Assembly (NCBI GenBank): GCA_045595285.1
Contig: JAZOAC010000061.1
Coordinates: 1 to 12,110 of the forward strand
Length of the DNA stretch: 12,110 nucleotides
Direction of reading: 5' to 3'
Source: UBA1731 sp045595285
GTDB lineage: Bacteria > Verrucomicrobiota > Kiritimatiellia > RFP12 > UBA1067
Shown: in pieces, positions 6,879 through 12,110 of the stretch
How the letters are laid out: each line of letters opens with the position of its first letter
Position numbering within the stretch: the first letter of the stretch is position 1
Position numbers and translations under genes: made by a program
The notes under the pieces: generated by a model
What the model saw: only the letters and a program-made list of their open reading frames with translations
Databases searched by the model: none
What the model was told of the DNA's origin: nothing

Positions 6879-8849
6879 ATGAGACATTGCAGAATCCTGG
6901 CCGTTACTCTTTGGCTGTTGCCGTTATCGGTGATGGCGGAGTTGCTTCCGCCTGAAATCGGCCTTGGTTGGACGAATGGATGGGTATGCGAGTGGCGCAA
7001 GAATGTGCCGGGGCTGAAAGTATCCGATTCAAAGGAGAGGGTTTCTGAGAATCTTACAAAGGTGGTGCGCCGTTGGAAGTGGACGGGAGTCAAGCCGCTG
7101 GAACAGGTGACGCTTTCTGTACGCTATCGCGTGAACGGCGATGCAAAGGCAGTGAAGCCGTTCATACCGGGTGTCCTGATGTACGGCAATCCGTCTAACA
7201 AGGGACGCACGGACGGCAGGGTTCCTGTGTTCTCTGGAGATCCCGGCGAGTTCGCCATTTTTGAGGAGCATCGTATCCCCATGCCGTTTGCGCTTCTTGA
7301 AGATTCGAAATCAGGAGCTTTCGCGGCTCTGCACACGCTGCCATCCCCAGTTCGCGGTGCGAAACGCGAGGATCTCTGGTGGAGTCTTGGCGTGGAGGCT
7401 ACTAAGGACGCTTTGGACATCGTGATACTTTCTGGTCCTGTCGGGTACAATCGCCAGAGGTCCGTCGTCAAGGCATTGCAGAAGGCGTCCATGCCGTATG
7501 ATGAAACCTACATCACGCTTCTGCCAGGGCAGATCGTGGAGAAGATTTTCTGGGTTGAGACGGGTACGGCGACGAAAGAGGCATTCGGGTTTGAGCAGGC
7601 GCTTGACGTGTCGCTTGACCTGTTCAGGCCGTATGGCGTGGAGCGGTTTGAGAAGTTTGACGGCATCGTGGAGGCGAAACGGAGATTTGCGATGTCGCGC
7701 TGGGTCGAAGGGCCTATTCCCAATGCTTGTGGCTTTGACATGTACGATCCGCAATATAAGTGGCGGCATCTGACGATTGGCTGGTGTGGGTGCGCTGCTA
7801 CATGCGGATATGCGTTGCCCGTACTGAATTTTGATTCTTCCGATTGGGATAAGGCGCAGCGTTCCCTCGACTTTCTCTGCGATGCTTTTATGGATACTAT
7901 ACAGACTGATGGTCTGTTCCGTGTGACGTTCGACATGAAGACCGGCAAGACGACGGGCGCTGATTTCGTTCCAGGCGAAACGACTGGTGGTGATCCCGTT
8001 TCGTGCGGGCAGGGGCTGTATTCCGTGTTGAAGGCAATTCGTTTTGCGGAGCGGAGCGGCGGAGGGCGGCTTGATACGTCGAAATGGCGGCGGTTTGCGG
8101 CAAGGGTTGCGGACGCTATGGCGGCGGACATTCTGCGCAAGGACTGGTGCGAACCGGCTTCAACGGGGCCAGGCTTTCTCGTTGCGCCGCTCGTAGTGGC
8201 ATCGGAGATGTTCGGCAGACCGGATTGCCTTGCGGCGGCGCAGAAGCTTGCCGGAACTTTTGAGCGTAAATACTTTGGTTACGACGCTGTCTATTGGGGC
8301 GGCACGCTAGATGCATCCTGTGAGGACAAGGAGGGCGCATACGCGGCGTTTCAAGGCTATTTAGAACTGCTGCGCAATGCGGTTGCGTCCGGTTGTGCGG
8401 CGGAGGCGCGCCGTTATGCGCGGTTGGCGCGGCATGCGATGAACATGATGCTTACGTACACGATGGTGTGGGATGTTGCCTATCCGCCGGGACGGCTCAG
8501 CGACCACTCGTTCAAATCTACGGGGTGGACGGTGGTTTCGGCGCAGAACCAGCATCTTGACGCGTTCGGAGTGTTGACCACGCCGGAGATTTGGCGCATG
8601 GGCGAATACCTTGGTGACGAAAGGCTGAAGCGTCTTGCCGCCGTCATGTATCGCACCTGCTTTCAGCTGACGGACGCTTCCGGCTCATTGGGCGAGCAGA
8701 TTCAGCAGACGAACTTCGCCCAGCAGGGTGACATGAACGATGTGTGCCGGTTGCGCGGCGGCTATACCGAGCGGTGGACGGTGTTTTGGCTGACGGCGCA
8801 CTTCCTAAATGCGGCTGCACAGTTCACAGAGATGGGTATTTCGCTATAA
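6879..8849 (+). CDS. exported protein with a probable (alpha/alpha)6-type glycosidase domain
   Basis: This 656-residue protein starts MRHCRILAV and has a clear signal peptide ending in SVMA|ELLPPE (cleavage after residue 20). Residues ~21-240 appear beta-rich (KWTGVKPLEQVTLSVRYRV), typical of an N-terminal sandwich domain. Residues ~245-650 are mainly helical with repeated aromatic and glycine turns, as in six-hairpin glycosidases: GWCGCAATCGYALPVL (301-316), SCGQGLYSVLKAIRFAE (375-391), GGTLDASCEDKEGAY (474-488) and STGWTVVSAQNQHLDAFG (547-564). D478, E482, D483 and E485 are candidate catalytic acids, but I cannot assign them. The CxCxxxC at 303-309 is unusual. ATG 6879 is preferred over the adjacent TTG 6876. 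The enzyme family is not recognised; the call is based on fold-like pattern and on the neighbouring sugar-type regulator. Confidence 0.85.
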   Translation: MRHCRILAVTLWLLPLSVMAELLPPEIGLGWTNGWVCEWRKNVPGLKVSDSKERVSENLTKVVRRWKWTGVKPLEQVTLSVRYRVNGDAKAVKPFIPGVLMYGNPSNKGRTDGRVPVFSGDPGEFAIFEEHRIPMPFALLEDSKSGAFAALHTLPSPVRGAKREDLWWSLGVEATKDALDIVILSGPVGYNRQRSVVKALQKASMPYDETYITLLPGQIVEKIFWVETGTATKEAFGFEQALDVSLDLFRPYGVERFEKFDGIVEAKRRFAMSRWVEGPIPNACGFDMYDPQYKWRHLTIGWCGCAATCGYALPVLNFDSSDWDKAQRSLDFLCDAFMDTIQTDGLFRVTFDMKTGKTTGADFVPGETTGGDPVSCGQGLYSVLKAIRFAERSGGGRLDTSKWRRFAARVADAMAADILRKDWCEPASTGPGFLVAPLVVASEMFGRPDCLAAAQKLAGTFERKYFGYDAVYWGGTLDASCEDKEGAYAAFQGYLELLRNAVASGCAAEARRYARLARHAMNMMLTYTMVWDVAYPPGRLSDHSFKSTGWTVVSAQNQHLDAFGVLTTPEIWRMGEYLGDERLKRLAAVMYRTCFQLTDASGSLGEQIQQTNFAQQGDMNDVCRLRGGYTERWTVFWLTAHFLNAAAQFTEMGISL

Positions 8850-8850
8850 T
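8823..8850 (+). promoter_or_regulatory. promoter of the regulator gene, inside the end of gene 3
   Basis: TTCACA (8823-8828) is a 5/6 match to the -35 consensus and TATAAT (8845-8850) is a perfect -10; the spacer is 16 bp. Transcription should start near 8857 and the gene 4 ATG is at 8860, so the mRNA would be essentially leaderless. The promoter overlaps the last codons of gene 3. Confidence 0.7.
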
Positions 8851-8856
8851 ATAGCG
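8842..8856. promoter_or_regulatory. palindromic operator candidate overlapping the -10 box
   Basis: CGCTATA-A-TATAGCG is a perfect 7-bp inverted repeat around one central base. It contains the whole -10 hexamer and the TAA stop of gene 3 (8847-8849). Odd-length symmetric sites of this size are typical for GntR- and LacI-type dimers. Its position next to the regulator's own start codon suggests autorepression. Confidence 0.6.
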
Positions 8857-8859
8857 CAT

Positions 8860-9960
8860 ATGAAATTACCTTTTGAGATTAATAGAAACGGCGCTGAACC
8901 GCTGACTTCGCAGATAGAGCATGGCATAGTGCGCGGTATAGAAACGGGATTCTGGAAGCCAGGCGACATTCTGCCGACGTTGGACGAGTTTGCGGCTGCG
9001 ACTAATGTGAGCCTGATAGTAGTGCGTAATGCGATACGCCGTTTGGTCGATGAGGGACGCATCAATCCTCGTCCAGGCGTGGGAACGGTTGTGCTAGACA
9101 GCGCGACTCGGCTTTGGCATGGCCATGTGCTGATTGTAGACTTCGAGACGCGTAGCAACTTTTTCTATTCCCGCGTGAGCGGCATTTTGCGCGAACGTCT
9201 TATACGGGCGAACTATCTGCCGTCTGTTGTTTCCGTTGCTGCGGAGGAGTACGACATGGAGCCGCTGAACGCCATCCTGCGTCAACCCGTGAGCCTTGCA
9301 GTAGTTCTGGGGATGGGACATGGGCACGATGCATTGACGGTGAAGCGGATTGTCGCCGCCAATGTGCCGGTTGTGACGTTTTCCGATAGGGAGCGCCCAT
9401 TGCCGAAGGTCGTCGGACACATGCGCCTTGATGAGTCGGGCGCAATGGATGATTTCATCCAGCATTGCGCGAAAGCGGGTGTGCGGCGCATGGCGCACAT
9501 CCGGCTGAAGCCGCCGAAGGAATACGGAGCCTTAGGTCGATGGGAACGAATGGGGATTGTCCTTGAAAACTGGCAGATTGATCCTTTTGATGGCATTGAT
9601 CCTATAGAGAATATTCAGCGCGGAACGATGGAATTCTTCGAGACGAGGTTGGTGCGCAAGGATCCCGATCTTCCTGATGTCCTGTACTTTGACGATGACT
9701 ACGCGGCAACGGCGGCAATTGTGTCACTGCTGCGTCATGGCGTGAGGATTCCTGAAGACGTGCGGCTTGTTGCGTCCGTGCGGCGCGGAGGGCCTCCGCC
9801 GTTTCCAGGCTCACTTGCTTGCATTGAAGATGACCCGTTCCTGTGTGGAGAGAAGATGGCCGAACTGGCAATAATGTTCCTTGCAAGCAAGTCCGTCCCT
9901 CGCATCACACAACTTCCCCTGTCATACCATCCTGGTGCAACATTCCCGCCAGGATTCTGA
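8860..9960 (+). CDS. GntR/LacI hybrid transcriptional regulator (AraR-like architecture)
   Basis: This 366-residue cytoplasmic protein has a GntR-type winged helix at residues ~12-78: PLTSQIEHGIVRGI, GDILPTLDEFAAATNVS, VVRNAIRRLVDEGRINPRPG and GVGTVV. Residues ~88-355 are a LacI/periplasmic-binding-like effector domain, with DVLYFDDDYAATAAIVSLL (273-291) and GVRIPEDVRLVA (294-305) matching the family's usual late motifs. Such proteins normally bind a sugar and leave the DNA or change affinity. ATG 8860 is chosen because the GntR domain begins about 10 residues later, and a more distal in-frame start at 8809 would lie upstream of the promoter's -35. There is no Shine-Dalgarno; the start fits leaderless initiation. 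The gene follows gene 3 by 10 bp. Likely targets are its own promoter and perhaps the gene 3 or gene 1 promoters. Confidence 0.92.
   Translation: MKLPFEINRNGAEPLTSQIEHGIVRGIETGFWKPGDILPTLDEFAAATNVSLIVVRNAIRRLVDEGRINPRPGVGTVVLDSATRLWHGHVLIVDFETRSNFFYSRVSGILRERLIRANYLPSVVSVAAEEYDMEPLNAILRQPVSLAVVLGMGHGHDALTVKRIVAANVPVVTFSDRERPLPKVVGHMRLDESGAMDDFIQHCAKAGVRRMAHIRLKPPKEYGALGRWERMGIVLENWQIDPFDGIDPIENIQRGTMEFFETRLVRKDPDLPDVLYFDDDYAATAAIVSLLRHGVRIPEDVRLVASVRRGGPPPFPGSLACIEDDPFLCGEKMAELAIMFLASKSVPRITQLPLSYHPGATFPPGF
9929..9955. repeat. inverted repeat at the end of the regulator gene
   Basis: ATCCTGG (9929-9935) and CCAGGAT (9949-9955) are perfect 7-bp arms with a 13-nt loop, ending just before the TGA at 9958-9960. 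No T-tract follows, so it is at most a weak 3'-end structure. Confidence 0.3.
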
Positions 9961-9974
9961 GGGGATAGACCCTG
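9961..9974 (+). repeat. isolated GGGGAYAGACCCTG core
   Basis: GGGGATAGACCCTG differs by one base (T for C) from GGGGACAGACCCTG at 11998-12011. No further cores follow at 22-bp spacing, so it is either a degraded array or a chance match. It sits directly after the regulator stop codon. Confidence 0.35.
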
Positions 9975-10134
9975 TTTGCTGCAATGAAAATCTTCAGCTG
10001 ATAGGCGACGGTTTTGAGAGATATGGTTACTTGGTGGAGGTGAAGATTTAGTTGAGGTTTCGAGCTTGCAAAGAAAGGAAACGAAACGTGAATGTTAAAG
10101 TGAACTGAAGAGAGCTCGCCAGCTATGGATTTCT

Positions 10135-10225
10135 GGGGACCCTGCAGAAAGTGCGTACAGATCCTCTGCGTTGCCCGTACAGACCCTTTCATTTAGGCAT
10201 ACAGTCAAAGTGCTTAGGGAGTAAG
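10135..10225 (+). repeat. 22-bp-phased repeat array, copy 1 (upstream of the ATPase gene)
   Basis: GACCCT-like cores begin at 10138, 10160 (GATCCT) and 10182, exactly 22 bp apart. The first three units end in CGTACA, CGTACA and GCATACA. A degenerate fourth unit covers 10204-10225 (AAGTGCTTAGGGAGTA). Across 88 bp it matches copy 2 at about 67 positions by hand alignment. Conservation is highest in the GACCCT and GTAC ends and in the TTAGGCATACA and AAGTGCTTAGG blocks, while the middle of unit 2 is poorly conserved. Confidence 0.8.
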
Positions 10226-10281
10226 TGCTTACGGAGCGCTTCAGCATGTCAATGCGTGAATGACAATCGGCAGAGAGGCAA

Positions 10282-10375
10282 TCACCTAAATTGTTTTTTA
10301 CAGAATAGGTGAGGATTTGCAGTGATGGAAAAATCCTCACCTAAATTGCATATTGCAAAATAGGTGCGGATTTTT
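10282..10375 (+). repeat. two hairpin units, 55-bp period, upstream of the ATPase promoter
   Basis: Each unit reads CACCTAAATTG-N10-AATAGGTG-N-GGATTT. CACCTA starts at 10283 and 10338, and TAGGTG at 10306 and 10361. Unit 2 is a near-palindrome over 10329-10375, with 19 of 22 paired positions and a TTGCA/TGCAA inner stem. Unit 1 has a 7-bp outer stem (TCACCTA/TAGGTGA) and an inner TTG T/A CAG stem around a T5 loop. Both keep an AA/AA internal mismatch. The pair T-A in unit 1 (10294/10300) is C-G in unit 2 (10349/10355), a compensatory change. Confidence 0.8.
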
Positions 10376-10376
10376 A

Positions 10377-10405
10377 TTGTGTTCGGATTGAGGGTTTAGT
10401 ATAAT
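10377..10405 (+). promoter_or_regulatory. promoter of the ATPase-nuclease gene
   Basis: TATAAT (10400-10405) is a perfect -10, and TTGTGT (10377-10382) is a weak -35 at 17-bp spacing. The predicted start near 10412 touches the ATG at 10413, so the message would be leaderless. The 47-bp near-palindrome ends 1 bp before the -35, well placed to control RNA polymerase. Confidence 0.65.
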
Positions 10406-10412
10406 TCCGAGC

Positions 10413-11876
10413 ATGAAAAAGGCAAGAAGAGAGTTTTTCGGGAGAGAATCTGAGATTGCGCAGCTTTTCGGGCTCTGGAGGAAGCGGGTTGCTTCTTTGG
10501 TGACGTGTCGTGGACGGCGCAGAATCGGGAAATCGACACTCATAGAAGAATTTGCTGTACGTTCCGGGGCTCGATTCATTAAGCTGGAAGGTCTCAGACC
10601 TAAGTCCGGGATGACGGAGCGAGATCAGCTGGCGTTCTTCGCGGCGAAACTTTCTGCGCAGACAGGCTGCGAGTCCACGACTCCGGCTGATTGGTATTCC
10701 GCGTTTCTGAGGCTGGATCGAGAATTGCGCGACCAAGAGCAGACGGTTGTTCTTTTCGATGAGATTTCATGGATGGCGCAGTATTCGTTGACGTTTCCGG
10801 AGATTCTGAAAAATGCTTGGGATGATCTTTTCAAGAGGCATCCGCGTCTGGTGCTTGTCTTGTGCGGCAGTGTCTCAAGCTGGATACGCGATGCCATAGT
10901 ACGCAATCGTGCATACGTGGGACGCCGTTCCTTGGATATGGTCGTGGGTGAGCTTGTTCCGTCTGAATGTGTCAAATTCTGGGGAAAACATGCGGGACGG
11001 ACAGATTCACGGGAGATCGTTGACGTTCTTTCGGTTACGGGGGGAATCCCCAGATATCTCGAAGAGGTTGATCCGTCACTTTCAGCACTTGAAAACATCA
11101 AGAGACTTTGTTTTATGCCTCAAAGCGTCCTGCGTGAGGATTTTGACGATATGTTTAATGATGTGATAACCGTACAGTCGAGACTTTCATCGCGAGTGTT
11201 GAGGACGTTTATATCAGGGCCGAAAACTGCTACTGAAGTTTCAGCGGCTCTGAAAATTGAAAAAGGCGGAGATGTTACCGCATCGATAGAGAACCTGCGA
11301 GAAGCCGGTTTTCTTGCAGAGACAGGGCGTGTCAATCCGGAGACAGGGACAGAGTTGCGGGAACGCAGATTTCGTTTGCGGGACAATTACGCCAGATTCT
11401 ATTTGAAGTTCATCGATCCGCACAAGCACATTATTGATGACGGGGCTTTTTCGTTTGCATCGCTTGATGAATTGGATGGCTATGAGTCGGTGATGGGGCT
11501 TGCATTTGAAAATCTTGTTGTCAACAATTATCGACTGCTGATACCGCACCTTCATCTGGATGGACTTGTAATCACCTCGGCCGGGCCATATATGAAACGG
11601 GCCGGCAAGGGAGTGCGGGGGCGGAAGGGATGTCAGATAGATTTGTTGATACAGACGCGAAGAACAATCTGTGTTGTTGAAATTAAGCGTCGGCGTGAGA
11701 TCGGGCGGGAGATAATTGAAGAAGTAGACAAGAAAGTGCGCACCATCAAAAGACCGGACGGAGTTTCTATCCGAACTGCCCTTGTCTATGATGGACATCT
11801 TTCTCCGGTTGTTGCGGCAGACGGGTATTTTGACGCGATAGTTCCTTTCTCCCAGTTGCTTAAATCAAAGGCTTAG
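10413..11876 (+). CDS. AAA-type ATPase with a C-terminal PD-(D/E)XK nuclease-like (DUF234) domain
   Basis: This 487-residue protein belongs to the archaeal-type ATPase family that joins an ATP_bind_2-like core, a winged helix and DUF234. Walker A is GRRRIGKS (34-41) and Walker B is VVLFDE (112-117); a sensor-like strand LVLVLCGS lies at 146-153. Residues ~258-335 look like a winged helix (TATEVSAALKIEKGGDVTASI, RRFRLRDNYARFYLKFI). The C-terminal part has AFENLV (364-369, E366) and QIDLLI...VVEIK (409-425). D410, E423 and K425 form the D-x12-E-x-K signature of PD-(D/E)XK nucleases, so the active site looks intact. Length is normal for the family. There is no signal peptide and no Shine-Dalgarno. 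Family members are widespread, often in many genomic copies, and their role is poorly known. It stands alone, bracketed by repeat arrays, and seems unrelated to the sugar genes. Confidence 0.92.
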   Translation: MKKARREFFGRESEIAQLFGLWRKRVASLVTCRGRRRIGKSTLIEEFAVRSGARFIKLEGLRPKSGMTERDQLAFFAAKLSAQTGCESTTPADWYSAFLRLDRELRDQEQTVVLFDEISWMAQYSLTFPEILKNAWDDLFKRHPRLVLVLCGSVSSWIRDAIVRNRAYVGRRSLDMVVGELVPSECVKFWGKHAGRTDSREIVDVLSVTGGIPRYLEEVDPSLSALENIKRLCFMPQSVLREDFDDMFNDVITVQSRLSSRVLRTFISGPKTATEVSAALKIEKGGDVTASIENLREAGFLAETGRVNPETGTELRERRFRLRDNYARFYLKFIDPHKHIIDDGAFSFASLDELDGYESVMGLAFENLVVNNYRLLIPHLHLDGLVITSAGPYMKRAGKGVRGRKGCQIDLLIQTRRTICVVEIKRRREIGREIIEEVDKKVRTIKRPDGVSIRTALVYDGHLSPVVAADGYFDAIVPFSQLLKSKA

Positions 11877-11966
11877 ATACTATCGCGCATTTTCGGAGAA
11901 AGCAGGGGTAACCCATTCTTTGCGAGGGGTGGATTGGGAAAAGTAATATTTATGACCGCTTTTAAG

Positions 11967-11975
11967 TGGTAAAAT
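11967..11975 (+). promoter_or_regulatory. extended -10 box identical to the one before gene 3
   Basis: TGGTAAAAT matches 6831-6839 exactly. No strong -35 is seen. A transcript would start near 11982, reading into the repeat array and out of the window. Confidence 0.4.
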
Positions 11976-11984
11976 GTCCTTTGA

Positions 11985-12050
11985 ATGCACTCGCTGTGGG
12001 GACAGACCCTGCAAAAAGTACGTATCGACCCTCGAGCGCGTCCGTACTGA
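11985..12050 (+). CDS. possible 21-residue leaderless small ORF across the repeat array
   Basis: ATG 11985 is about +4 relative to the predicted start from the TGGTAAAAT box, the same geometry as the real genes here. It encodes a 21-residue peptide beginning MHSLWGQTLQK and ending with TGA at 12048-12050. It lies mostly inside repeat sequence, so it may be only a passive translation. An ORF of 23 residues also crosses copy 1 (10125-10196), but without a promoter. Confidence 0.2.
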   Translation: MHSLWGQTLQKVRIDPRARPY

Positions 12051-12092
12051 CCCTTTCCGTTAGGCATACAGGGCAAGTGCTTAGGAAGTACA
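11998..12092 (+). repeat. 22-bp-phased repeat array, copy 2 (downstream of the ATPase gene)
   Basis: GACCCT occurs at 12005, 12027 and 12049, exactly 22 bp apart. Unit ends are CGTATC, CGTACT and GCATACA, and a degenerate fourth unit (12071-12092) contains AAGTGCTTAGGAAGTACA. The array is led by GGGGACA. It is in the same orientation as copy 1, 1867 bp away, so the ATPase gene lies between direct repeats. Confidence 0.8.
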
Positions 12093-12110
12093 GGAGAGGA
12101 AGAGAATTGG

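Larger units (their letters stand above)
9961..10412. other. 452-bp intergenic region between the regulator and the ATPase gene
   Basis: No supported protein gene lies here. From left to right it holds a lone GACAGACCCT-like core (9961-9974); about 160 bp of unremarkable sequence with a stray SD-GTG-like patch near 10074-10106; the first 22-bp-phased repeat array (10138-10225); two hairpin units (10282-10375); and the ATPase promoter. The last ~150 bp look more AT-rich than the genes on the left. Confidence 0.6.
11877..12110. other. intergenic end of the window
   Basis: No supported long gene is present. The first ~90 bp hold nothing recognisable and no convincing terminator for the ATPase gene. 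Then come a TGGTAAAAT box (11967-11975), a 21-codon ORF and the second 22-bp-phased array, which runs to 12092. The following gene, if any, lies beyond the window. Confidence 0.5.

Noticed and set aside
8809..8859. Upstream in-frame extension of gene 4
   Set aside because: It would start upstream of the promoter's -35 and inside gene 3, and adds 17 residues (RLHSSQRWVFRYNIAH) unlike a GntR N-terminus.
10070..10110. Possible relic gene start (GGAAACGAAACGTGAATG)
   Set aside because: It resembles the SD-GTG start of gene 2, but the frame stops after six codons, so it is at most a trace.
9905..10192. Minus-strand ORF of 95 codons overlapping the end of gene 4
   Set aside because: It overlaps the well-supported regulator gene and shows no domain-like composition.
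10095..10340. Minus-strand ORF of 81 codons
   Set aside because: It runs across the repeat array and one hairpin unit, has no recognisable domain, and its reading reflects the repeat sequence.
10282..10375. CRISPR-like array
   Set aside because: There are only two units, the conserved parts are interrupted by variable bases within each unit, and there are no spacers of regular kind and no cas genes.
11915..11940. Terminator after the ATPase gene (CCCATTC...GGATTGGG)
   Set aside because: Only about four base pairs form, and no T-tract follows.
11873..12076. Minus-strand ORF of 67 codons
   Set aside because: Half of it is the complement of repeat copy 2. It has no Shine-Dalgarno, promoter or domain signal that I can see.

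Overview
The window looks like a carbohydrate-degradation locus from a gut-type member of the PVC group. Kiritimatiellae or Lentisphaeria is my best guess, made from the style of the proteins and not from any marker gene. The clues are large Sec-exported glycosidase-like proteins, a long secreted protein with concanavalin-A/LamG-like modules and an autotransporter-associated beta-strand motif, and a GntR/LacI hybrid regulator. Many promoters lie almost on top of start codons. Every convincing gene is on the + strand. I see no rRNA, tRNA, CRISPR array or transposase.

Layout. 1-253: possible C-terminal scrap of an upstream gene, three hairpin-forming inverted repeats, and a near-consensus promoter (TTGACT-17-TATAAT). 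254-6743: a probable two-gene operon, with an exported two-domain glycosidase-like protein followed 37 bp later by a 1343-residue secreted protein built from three ~291-residue repeats plus a beta-strand-rich tail. 6744-6878: a hairpin, an extended -10 promoter (TGGTAAAAT) and a four-codon mini-ORF. 6879-8849: a second exported protein of probable (alpha/alpha)6 glycosidase type. 8860-9960: the regulator, whose -10 box lies inside a perfect 15-bp inverted repeat that overlaps the stop codon of the gene before it. 9961-10412: a 452-bp intergenic region rich in repeats. 10413-11876: a stand-alone ATPase with a C-terminal PD-(D/E)XK nuclease-like domain. 11877-12110: a second copy of a repeat that also lies upstream of the ATPase.

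How the genes may work together. The two exported enzyme-like proteins and the lectin-like protein could bind and trim a glycan outside the cytoplasm. The GntR/LacI-type regulator would sense a derived sugar, and probably controls its own promoter and perhaps gene 3. The exact substrate cannot be read from the sequence.

The most unusual part is the ATPase-nuclease region. Upstream of the gene are two 55-bp-spaced hairpin units; the second is a 47-bp near-palindrome, and the two units differ by at least one compensatory base pair. The gene is also bracketed by two direct copies (10138-10225 and 12005-12092) of an array in which GACCCT-like cores recur at exactly 22-bp spacing. This resembles iteron, operator or mobile-element end structures. 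I cannot link it to a described system from sequence alone.
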